Assembly: GCA_946558465.1 (NCBI GenBank)
Contig: CAMNTM010000004.1
Coordinates: 62,001 to 126,000 of the forward strand
Source: an uncultured Lachnospiraceae bacterium
GTDB lineage: Bacteria > Bacillota > Clostridia > Lachnospirales > Lachnospiraceae
Reading direction: 5' to 3'
Length of the DNA: 64,000 nt
Under the pieces are notes generated by a model that did no database searches, was not told the origin of the DNA, and was given only the letters and a program-made list of their open reading frames with translations. The translations under genes were made by a program, and so were the position numbers. Shown here piece by piece: positions 33,804-41,378 of this stretch. The number at the start of each line of letters is the position of its first letter. Position 1 is the stretch's first letter.

Positions 33804-35075
33804 CTAATTCCTGACGCTCTTGTTTTTAGAGCTTCTGCCCTTAAAGCCCTTATCCTGAAACTTAACCAAAAGCTTTCCCGCAAATATCCAGAGCACCAAA
33901 AGGCTGCAGGAAATCAGTGTTACAATTCGAAACCCCCAGACCGGATATGCATCCAGCACCCGGCCGGATACTGTCTGAAGCCCCATATTCACAAAACATG
34001 TACAGACCGAATAAAATCCAATCATGGTTCCGGTCAGATGTCCCGGCGGTGCCAGCTCAGTTACTGCCACGTTAGCAGCATTTGAATTCAGATAATAGCT
34101 GAAAAATAATACAACGCTTACAAAAACCACTGCCGGCAGATATTTCGGTTTTTCCGGCATCAGCAAAAGAATCATATAGCAGATGAGTGTAAATACACAG
34201 GCTATTCCCATGCTCTTTCCCACGCTGCCTATCCGGTCTCGGATGCTTCCGCCCAGATAGGCGGCCGCAGACCTGACAAAAAATCTGTCCGCCACAATCA
34301 ACACGGTCGTCCACGCCAACGGGAACAAGTATACCTGATTCATATAGGCGCTGATGTAGGTCATCTCTGTCATCACACCGTAATAGCAGGTGTTAATCAA
34401 TAGAAGAATCCAGGTCTCCGGCATCTTCGCTACCAATGTTATATTTTTGATTGACGCTGCCGACGATGTCAAGCCTCCGCCTTTTTCCGCCAACGCGTCA
34501 TAATCCAGAAAAAGCGCAAGTGCGATTCCCTCCGCCAGCACAACACAGGCGAATATCAGAATCAGGCGGCTGAAATTCTCCCTCACGGCAATCCGGCCGC
34601 CCATCCATACTACCGGTACAAAAAACAGAACTCCTGAGACGGCGGCTTCAATCATAGCCGCTGTTCCAAAGGTACGGCCGGAGCCAATCTCTGCGCTCAG
34701 CATCCGCATACATTTAATATACGGTGCCCAGACAAAATTCACGCTGATCAGCAGTACAAATATAATTTTCAGTGCGCCGTAGTCCGGCATAGACGCCATC
34801 CAAAATGCAGTCAGGCTGCTTGCTAATACCGAAATCACCAGACATTTCTTCGGTGAAAATCTGTCACAAAGCCATCCGCTTACGATATGGCAGGCTATGC
34901 TCGCGCCCGAATTAATGGCCAGAAGACTTCCAATCTGGGTATTTGTCAAATCAAAAGCCTTCTGAAACGGAACATACAGTACAGTAGCCAGATATATAAT
35001 ATCATAGGCCATAATAGAAAGCCCCAGAAGAATCAGATTCCGTGCCGTCTTTCCTGAAAACACCGACTTTTTCAT
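33804..35075 (-). CDS. Major facilitator superfamily transporter
   Basis: A 423-residue membrane protein with about 12 helices. Helix 2-3 loop reads HIVSGWLCDRFSPKKCLV, the conserved MFS motif A region, and a large hydrophilic loop lies mid-protein (~residues 190-215). It is placed 51 nt upstream of the creatininase-family gene and 6 nt behind the 35082-35816 membrane gene, in the same operon. Substrate unknown; import of the compound hydrolysed by the creatininase-like enzyme, or export of its product, would fit. Confidence 0.88.
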   Translation of the reverse strand: MKKSVFSGKTARNLILLGLSIMAYDIIYLATVLYVPFQKAFDLTNTQIGSLLAINSGASIACHIVSGWLCDRFSPKKCLVISVLASSLTAFWMASMPDYGALKIIFVLLISVNFVWAPYIKCMRMLSAEIGSGRTFGTAAMIEAAVSGVLFFVPVVWMGGRIAVRENFSRLILIFACVVLAEGIALALFLDYDALAEKGGGLTSSAASIKNITLVAKMPETWILLLINTCYYGVMTEMTYISAYMNQVYLFPLAWTTVLIVADRFFVRSAAAYLGGSIRDRIGSVGKSMGIACVFTLICYMILLLMPEKPKYLPAVVFVSVVLFFSYYLNSNAANVAVTELAPPGHLTGTMIGFYSVCTCFVNMGLQTVSGRVLDAYPVWGFRIVTLISCSLLVLWIFAGKLLVKFQDKGFKGRSSKNKSVRN

Positions 35076-35081
35076 ACCATT

Positions 35082-35816
35082 TTATTCCTCTGTTCCTCCG
35101 CTTACCGCTTCCTTTGCTTTCCTTCGCTTCTGCATATTATAAGCAAAAATGATAGCTCCGAAAATCGGCAGCAGCATCTCTATCAGATAAACTCCGTCAA
35201 ACGGAATCCAATTCAGTACGCCGGTATTTCCGATAAGAAGAATTCCGATACCGATTGCCATACAAAATCCCGCCGTTGGAAGGTCCTCTCCCATGAACTG
35301 TGCAAAAATACATCCAAACAGCGCCGGCAGCATCAAACTTAAGCTGTTCGTCACAGAATCTGGCAGCATATTCAAAATCGTCTGACCACCGATAACAAAA
35401 ATGGCTAATATTCCTATACTCACAAAACAGGTAGCTGATATTGCTATGGTAGATACCAGCGTCCCTTGCTGAGTTCCCGGCTTGACTCCGGCAGCTTTCT
35501 GGGCAGTCAACGCGCACGGAATTCTCATGTTAGAAGAATTACCCGCAAGTGAACAAACCAGCATTCCCGTAACGCCCTGTATTGGGAAATATGCAATCGG
35601 CTCCGAAATATACCAGGGCAGCTGTATCATCAACCAGACAGCAGACGCTCCGGCTATCTCCTTCCACTGAGGTTCTATTCCCTTACCAAACCAGGTCCAA
35701 AGAAATGGAACGAAAAAATAAAACATAGCCAGCGACAATATAATTCGTCCTATCAGTACCAGCGACGGCATATATTTACTATTAAAATAATCCTTTTCCT
35801 GTGCATTTTTATTCAT
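35082..35816 (-). CDS. Membrane protein, likely partner of the DUF5058 protein in a transporter
   Basis: A 244-residue protein starting at 35816 (MNKNAQEKDYFNSKYMPSL) after a GGAGTGAGG site. It has about six helices, with SLAGNSSNMRIPCALTAQKA and AQFMGEDLPTAGFCMAIGIG as less hydrophobic, conserved-looking segments that may form a substrate path. I do not recognise the family with certainty. It is 17 nt behind the DUF5058 gene, and pairs of this kind behave like two-subunit carriers. Role inferred only from context. Confidence 0.7.
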   Translation of the reverse strand: MNKNAQEKDYFNSKYMPSLVLIGRIILSLAMFYFFVPFLWTWFGKGIEPQWKEIAGASAVWLMIQLPWYISEPIAYFPIQGVTGMLVCSLAGNSSNMRIPCALTAQKAAGVKPGTQQGTLVSTIAISATCFVSIGILAIFVIGGQTILNMLPDSVTNSLSLMLPALFGCIFAQFMGEDLPTAGFCMAIGIGILLIGNTGVLNWIPFDGVYLIEMLLPIFGAIIFAYNMQKRRKAKEAVSGGTEE

Positions 35817-35833
35817 TTTCCTCACTCCTTTCC

Positions 35834-36538
35834 TTATCCTACAAGCGCTCCGGCCAGCATTCCACAAAGCATAGATAGCAGAAGGTTCCACTGAAGTAAT
35901 GCCTTCTTTCCTGTCCTCTTTACAAACTGCTGCACAGCCAGCGTTACGACAAACCCTACAATAAGCGCTACCGTAGAATTATCCATCCTCAAAATATATG
36001 GAGCATCTACATAAGCGTAGCAGCCGAGAATCGCTGCATTACATATAACCATCATCATGGTCATATCCTTTCCGCCCACCTTCTGAATCACTTTATCAAA
36101 CTTTGTCACAAAAAGCACCGGGACAATCAGATACCCAATACACCCAAGCGCCGCAATAAATACTGCCGTCTGGAAAATTTCTCCAGTAAGAGAGGCTGCT
36201 GTTCCGTCTACACCGAACTGTCCGGCCGCAACTCCTACCGCCTGTACCTCATAACCTACATTCCCACATACCGACAGACGAAGCAGTGCAGTAGGAGCGC
36301 CGGCTACTACCAATAATGAAATCATACCAACTGCAATAACAACAGACGGCCCAATTGCCGATACGCAGGCAGTCTTAAGCGTTGTATTTACCTGTTCCTT
36401 TGTGACACCGACATGCGGCGCCGCTTTAATACTCCGAATGATAAAAAGCAGCGCTAATCCAAAGACAAGACATAACCCCCCTATTGTGATAACCCATAAA
36501 AATGGGCTGTTTACCAATTCTTTCAGTTCCGCTGACAT
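35834..36538 (-). CDS. DUF5058-family membrane protein
   Basis: A 234-residue protein with about six helices; the start at 36538 (MSAELKELVNSPFLWVITIG) follows AAGGAGAG. Segments such as SAIGPSVVIAVGMISLLVVAG and GAPTALLRLSVCGNVGYEVQ resemble the DUF5058 family, thought to be transport-related. It is the first gene of a four-gene unit (this, partner membrane protein, MFS, creatininase-like) that begins 230 bp downstream of the second selenoprotein gene. Substrate unknown. Confidence 0.75.
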   Translation of the reverse strand: MSAELKELVNSPFLWVITIGGLCLVFGLALLFIIRSIKAAPHVGVTKEQVNTTLKTACVSAIGPSVVIAVGMISLLVVAGAPTALLRLSVCGNVGYEVQAVGVAAGQFGVDGTAASLTGEIFQTAVFIAALGCIGYLIVPVLFVTKFDKVIQKVGGKDMTMMMVICNAAILGCYAYVDAPYILRMDNSTVALIVGFVVTLAVQQFVKRTGKKALLQWNLLLSMLCGMLAGALVG

Positions 36539-36720
36539 AATTCTCTCCTTCCGCAAATTACAAATAACTCGTTAATAGTATCTCTCCTGCATATATACAG
36601 GTTTCCTATAAGCTTATAGTAAATATTTATGCAGATTATTATATAATCTCATAATTTTCTATACAATGTAAATGCATCACACTTTTGGGGATTAAATTGT
36701 GTAAATTTTCACATTTTGAC

Positions 36721-36764
36721 TAATTGGGGACGGGGTATTTCTAGAAATACCCCGTCCCCAATTA
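36721..36764. repeat. Dispersed palindromic repeat, copy 3
   Basis: Perfect 44-bp palindrome, arms beginning TAATTGGGGACGGGGTATTT, located 8 bp after the stop of the second GrdB-like selenoprotein gene. Longest of the three copies. Confidence 0.9.
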
Positions 36765-36771
36765 CGCAGAT

Positions 36772-38073
36772 CTAGAAAAACTGCTGCTCCGCGACTTCTG
36801 TTGAAAGTGCTGTAATTGCTCTTCTTACATAGTTTTTACGCATTTTAATCTGCTCCGGCATCGGAAGATCCACGTCGCTGCATGGGTTTGTGATTGCCAC
36901 ACCTGGTATAATTCTCGGACTCCCAATTCCTCTGGCTACCGCCGTCATATTGGTAATATGTGCGGTAGGTATATGTTCCTTTTCAAGTTCTTTTACCATC
37001 GTTGCACCGCAACGTGTACAGCTTCCTCATGTGCTGACGAAGATTGCCCCGTCCATCTTGTCCTCTTTGAGCTTTGCCGCAATCTCCTTTCCCATCTTTT
37101 TGGCTTCCTTTAGAATGGTAAGATTGCCTGTGGTTACGTAGTAATAGTCATCCAGTGTACCGATTAATCCTTCTCTTTCAGCCTCTTTAATCTCGGAAAG
37201 AGGAACCTGTACCTCCGGGTCTTCGTTTACCTTATCGGTACTGAACCCTCCATGTACGCTGTAGAATTCATTTTTCCGAAATGCATCAAGCCTCGTAATA
37301 TCGTAGCGCTTCCAGATAGACGCCGTACCTGACGGAATCCTGTCCGGATTCCCGGCCGGCACAAGACCGCCGGTAGTTATAATCGCAATTCTGGAACTAC
37401 TTACATCTATAGCGGAAGCTGGTGTCACCGTATCCGAGCTCTCAATGGGAAACTCCGTCACATAGGGTGCTCCTTTAAGCTTGGCAAGCATCATATTTAC
37501 GGCACGGTCTGCCGGTGCCTCATCACAGGGTACGTCTGCCCGGATTCCATGTGGGAAATATCCTTCCTCCGAAGCCCAGAGGATCTCCTCCCCTCTCAAA
37601 AGCTTTAGAGCCATTCTCACCATCGCCGCAGTATCTTTTCGCATCTTTACCGCACTCTTATTCCCACGCATGACATATATGCCTGGTGTTTTTGCAAAAG
37701 AAGCAACACCCGGATTTTCCTCATGCATACAGGTAATTGCCGTCACATGATATTTTTCCGCCATATGTTTGCAGATATCTCCGCAGCTCATGCCATAACG
37801 CCCGGACTGAAACGCCGGGCCGGCCAGAAAAAGCTCAAACTCTGTCCCTTCCAGATATTTATCTATCCTTGCGATTGCCTCGTCTCTGTGACTGGTCATA
37901 AAGTTATCCCCGCACACAATCGTACGGGTAATCTCTGCCTCATCCGCAAGCTCCGTCTGAACTGCCATTCCTGGCCCCATCGGCCCCTCGAATATCCGGG
38001 GTTCATAATCCGCCTGTTCTTCACCGCCGGCTCCGCCGAAAAACTGATTAATATACATGACAATTTTTTTCAT
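36772..38073 (-). CDS. GrdB/GrdF/GrdH-like selenoprotein B subunit (in-frame UGA), second copy
   Basis: A 433-residue selenoprotein when the TGA at 37027-37029 is decoded as Sec, exactly the length of the first copy. The start at 38073 (MKKIVMYINQFFGGAGGEEQ) aligns with the first copy and follows AGGAGAGGAG; longer in-frame starts are not supported. The first 348 residues contain AGPAFQSGRYGMSCG, CMHEENPG, TTGGLVPAGNPDRIPSGTAS and FYSVHGGFSTDKVN. After the UGA the frame continues GSCTRCGATMVKELEKEHIP, so the UxxCxxC motif is intact. The DNA for ~50 nt after the UGA is nearly identical to the first copy although the proteins differ widely, which points to an RNA constraint. It is the last gene of the unit SSS accessory, SSS, GrdE-like, GrdB-like. 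Confidence 0.93.
37000..37014 (-). promoter_or_regulatory. Candidate SECIS hairpin of the second selenoprotein
   Basis: Minus-strand CGTTGC-GGT-GCAACG, identical in sequence and in its 12-nt distance from the UGA to the first copy. Confidence 0.8.
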
Positions 38074-38087
38074 AACAGTCTCCTCTC

Positions 38088-39386
38088 CTAATACTCCTTC
38101 ACGGTCCGATTCAGCCATGCGGTGCTGTTCCCCCCGCATGCTAAGGCAAACGTATTCACTATCACCGAATGATCTTCTCTCAGGCTGGGTCCCAGCTCCG
38201 CATGCTCCGACCAGGCTCCAAAATAATAATCCCTGACAATCGACCTGTCATCTCCGATTACCTTATCCATTGCCGGAAGCTCAATGATGGTTGAAGTATC
38301 TCCCAGCGATACAACCGCGTCTGCCCTCACGTCGGTATACATCTTTCCCACATGCTCTGTCATAATGCCGACAGTCTTGATTCCTTTCTGTTCCAGAAAA
38401 CCCAGCAGGTAGAAGGTATCTACATCTACATTGCTTCCGCCGCCCCACTCGTGCACAAATGCACCGTCAAGCTTCAATCTCTCAGCAATTTCTGCAGTGC
38501 TTATGGCATTTCGAAGCTTCATGGCATCGGAGACATCCGACGGACTTAAAATAACTCCTGCAAAATTGATGGTTTTTCCATGCTCCTTATAGAGTCTTTT
38601 TATCATTGGCAGATTCTGGCTGTCATAAGTGGTCAGCGCCTGTCCGGCAAGCCCCTCCCCGCCAAGCAGAAACCCGTCCAGTATCTCATTCGGATGAACC
38701 AGAAGCGGCATCATATTCTGGCAGTCCTGACCGTAAAACAATTCGTTAATCCCCTTTGAAAGCTGGCTGATAACTGTCATAACATAACCGACTCTCGGAA
38801 GCTTCTTTTCCTCTGCCTCCCTTTCCCCGGACTCCAATTCATAACATTCCCAGTCCTCCGGTTCCATATCTTTCAGCACTTTTCCCAAATACTCCGCCAT
38901 ATAATGCGCAGCAATGCGTAACTCATTCTCTTCTCTTAAAGTCAGCTCAAGATCTCTTTCATTCGTTCTTTCCGCATATATCACAAGGTTTGTTGTGTTG
39001 GAATGATAGCTGTACTGCACACCCGGCCCGGACATATCCAAAATGCCGTCGTCCATGCTGCTGTAATGCGCGCTGACCAGCACGGCGATTCCCTTCATAG
39101 CATATACGGTTCCCTCGCCGCATGTGGTGACAGGTCCCGTATAGCCCGGAAATATAGCTCGTCCATCCGGACGGAATCTTGGCTCTACGGCTGCCTTTAC
39201 CGGACAAATTCTCACACTTTCTCCCGGATGCACAACATGAAGCTTTATATTCTTTAGCTTTCCATCCGGATTAATCACTTCCATTGCTTCGGCCTCATTC
39301 ACAATCAGAATTCCATTTTTCAGAAATGTTTTTTCTCCCAAAACAATATCCTTTACATGAAAATTGCCGATTTTCAACTTTTTCAT
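38088..39386 (-). CDS. GrdE/GrdG/GrdI-like protein B subunit precursor, second copy
   Basis: A 432-residue paralogue of the protein at 27437-28735, same length and architecture: MKKLKIGNFHVKDIVLGEKT, VEPRFRPDGRAIFPGYTGPV, ILDMSGPGVQYSYHSNTTN, MIKRLYKEHGKTINFAGVIL, HEWGGGSNVDVDTFYLLGFL. The region where classical GrdE has the cleaved, pyruvoyl-forming cysteine reads LDGFLLGGEGLAGQALTTYD and has none. The first copy's NGCNEMVYG motif is KGINELFYG here, so Cys213 is not conserved either; Cys222 is. It lies 50 bp behind the sodium symporter and 14 nt before its selenoprotein partner. Confidence 0.88.
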   Translation of the reverse strand: MKKLKIGNFHVKDIVLGEKTFLKNGILIVNEAEAMEVINPDGKLKNIKLHVVHPGESVRICPVKAAVEPRFRPDGRAIFPGYTGPVTTCGEGTVYAMKGIAVLVSAHYSSMDDGILDMSGPGVQYSYHSNTTNLVIYAERTNERDLELTLREENELRIAAHYMAEYLGKVLKDMEPEDWECYELESGEREAEEKKLPRVGYVMTVISQLSKGINELFYGQDCQNMMPLLVHPNEILDGFLLGGEGLAGQALTTYDSQNLPMIKRLYKEHGKTINFAGVILSPSDVSDAMKLRNAISTAEIAERLKLDGAFVHEWGGGSNVDVDTFYLLGFLEQKGIKTVGIMTEHVGKMYTDVRADAVVSLGDTSTIIELPAMDKVIGDDRSIVRDYYFGAWSEHAELGPSLREDHSVIVNTFALACGGNSTAWLNRTVKEY

Positions 39387-39436
39387 ATCTTCTTAATTGC
39401 CTCCAATCCCAGCGCACTGGTTTATTTATCTCTGTT

Positions 39437-40945
39437 TTATTTATCCGCACTTTCAATCGCAGCCTGAATCAGTTCCTTTTTGCATCCCGGCTCAAAGAAC
39501 ACCTCCACATGCTCCTCAGGCATGGGTTTTGTCATCAGTGAAACGACAACCATCAGCACAAAGGACACAACGATGCCCGGTACGAAGGAATGTATAAGGT
39601 TTGTCAGTCCCGCCATATACCAGACAATCGCAGCTCCGGCTCCGCCTATAACAGAAGCATAGCACCCCTGCGTTGTCGCACGCTTCCAGTATAAGCCCAG
39701 AATTACCGGCGCCGTAAAGGCCGCTCCCATCGTCCCGGCTGCCATTGTTGACAAAGACCACACAAAATCCGGCGGATTGATGCTTACAACTGCCACAATA
39801 AGAAGGACGATTCCCGTTATCACACGAGAAATATTGACGGATTTACCCGCTTCAATTTTCTTTCCGCTTACCCTGCCTCCAAAATCCTCATAGATATCCT
39901 TTGCCACCGCTGAAGATGAGGTGAGAACCAACGCCACAATCGTAGAAAGACCTGCCGCCAGAATTCCGCACAGGAACAGACCTGATACAAAGGTTCCACT
40001 GTAATCTGCCACCGTCAGAGGCACGATCATATCGATATTATCAAAGGTTTTCCCCTGAAACAGATAAAATGCACCACTTCCGATAATCGTAAGCGCAAAC
40101 ATAAACACAATCATCCAGGCCACGCCCACGCGAATTACCGAACTTACCGTACGTGAGTCTTTAAGCCCCATGAACTTGGTCATAAGCTGCGGCTGTCCGA
40201 AAGCGATAAACGGCCATACCCCTGCATAACTGACAATTGTGAGAAATGGAAGCCCTCCCGACAGTGTAAGCTGCAGCGGATGCTCCGCCGCCATATATTC
40301 CGTAATCGGTGTAATCCCGCCTGTCGCTGCAAGTACGGCAGCTGCTACCGCAACTACGGATATGGCAATCGTAATCCCCTGAATCAAATCTGTTGTCGCT
40401 ACTCCCCAGTACCCGGAGGTTATCAGATAAAGACATGCCACGACACACAGAATAATAATCGCCGTAACATAGGGAATACCAACTACTGCATTTATCGTAT
40501 CTCCAATCCCCTTTGTCGCTGCCACCGCATAAGGAATCATCATAACCGCAACCAGAACTCCGCAGAGCAGGCGAAGCTTATTCGAGCTGTAGCGGATGGC
40601 AAGAAAACCTGACATAGACACTACATTAAGCCTTTCCGAAAGCGCTCTTACTTTAGGCCCCAGTATAACAAAGATAGCAAAGCAGCATAACAGCACGCTC
40701 AGCATCGCCTCAAGTCCTGCATACCCTAACCCGTACAGATAATACATGGAGGTACTTCCGATAATGGCAGATGTGCTTACATACGCCGCACAATAGGACA
40801 CTGCTGTCGCAATCGGTCCCACACTCCTTCCTCCAACCCAAAAATCATCCGACGACTTTACCTTACGGCTCATCACAAGCCCTACCCCGACGATAACCAG
40901 CAGATAGACTACCGCCATTGCAATTTGTACAATACCTAATTTCAT
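39437..40945 (-). CDS. Sodium:solute symporter (SSS family) of the second grd-like operon
   Basis: A 502-residue SSS-family carrier with about 13 helices. Features: DDFWVGGRSVGPIATAVSYC near the N-terminus, LLCGVLVAVMMIPYAVAATK, TTDLIQGITIAISVV and the sodium-site helix GILAAGLSTIVALVLTSSSA. Its place directly before the second GrdE-GrdB-like pair makes it the likely importer of that reductase's substrate, perhaps a quaternary or N-methylated amine, betaine or amino acid. A 55-residue accessory gene precedes it. Confidence 0.92.
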   Translation of the reverse strand: MKLGIVQIAMAVVYLLVIVGVGLVMSRKVKSSDDFWVGGRSVGPIATAVSYCAAYVSTSAIIGSTSMYYLYGLGYAGLEAMLSVLLCCFAIFVILGPKVRALSERLNVVSMSGFLAIRYSSNKLRLLCGVLVAVMMIPYAVAATKGIGDTINAVVGIPYVTAIIILCVVACLYLITSGYWGVATTDLIQGITIAISVVAVAAAVLAATGGITPITEYMAAEHPLQLTLSGGLPFLTIVSYAGVWPFIAFGQPQLMTKFMGLKDSRTVSSVIRVGVAWMIVFMFALTIIGSGAFYLFQGKTFDNIDMIVPLTVADYSGTFVSGLFLCGILAAGLSTIVALVLTSSSAVAKDIYEDFGGRVSGKKIEAGKSVNISRVITGIVLLIVAVVSINPPDFVWSLSTMAAGTMGAAFTAPVILGLYWKRATTQGCYASVIGGAGAAIVWYMAGLTNLIHSFVPGIVVSFVLMVVVSLMTKPMPEEHVEVFFEPGCKKELIQAAIESADK

Positions 40946-40986
40946 TTTTTCATTCCCTCTTCACAAAATATCTTCCAACTTGTTCC

Positions 40987-41151
40987 CTATTCTTTTTTCT
41001 CATTTTCGTCCGCATTGTTAAATGCGAAATAATATTCCGATTTATCCTTCCACCATTTGGAGTGCAGGACAGTCTCTGAAATTACCGGAATTACAATGAC
41101 TGTTATCAAAAACAAACTTGCAACTGATATAGGCATTCCCAATATGTGCAT
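40987..41151 (-). CDS. Small symporter accessory membrane protein
   Basis: A 54-residue protein, start at 41151 (MHILGMPISVASLFLITVIV) after AAAGGAG. One membrane helix, then a short cytoplasmic tail SETVLHSKWWKDKSEYYFAF ending in acidic residues. Small single-helix proteins in front of SSS genes are known as symporter accessory subunits. It is 41 nt before the SSS gene and is the first gene of the operon divergent from PucR. Confidence 0.75.
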   Translation of the reverse strand: MHILGMPISVASLFLITVIVIPVISETVLHSKWWKDKSEYYFAFNNADENEKKE

Positions 41152-41312
41152 ACTCTTTTCTCCTTTCATTCGAATCCTCTATATAATTATTGATATATTC
41201 TATTTTATTCTTTTGGAGTTTTTATTCAATGTGCACAAATTCTATATTCTCCCTTCCTGTTGTGACTCTTATCATATGCCTTACAGACATACATTTTACA
41301 GGCTAAAACAGC

Positions 41313-41341
41313 TTGTACTATACATTGATATATACTATACT
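41313..41341 (+). promoter_or_regulatory. Promoter of the PucR-family regulator gene
   Basis: TTGTAC-N17-TATACT, 37 nt before the start at 41379. A weaker minus-strand candidate (TTGAAT-N16-TAAAAT near 41205-41235) would serve the divergent symporter-grd operon. Confidence 0.65.
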
Positions 41342-41378
41342 TATATCGATAAATCTAATGAGCAATGAGGAGTTTATT

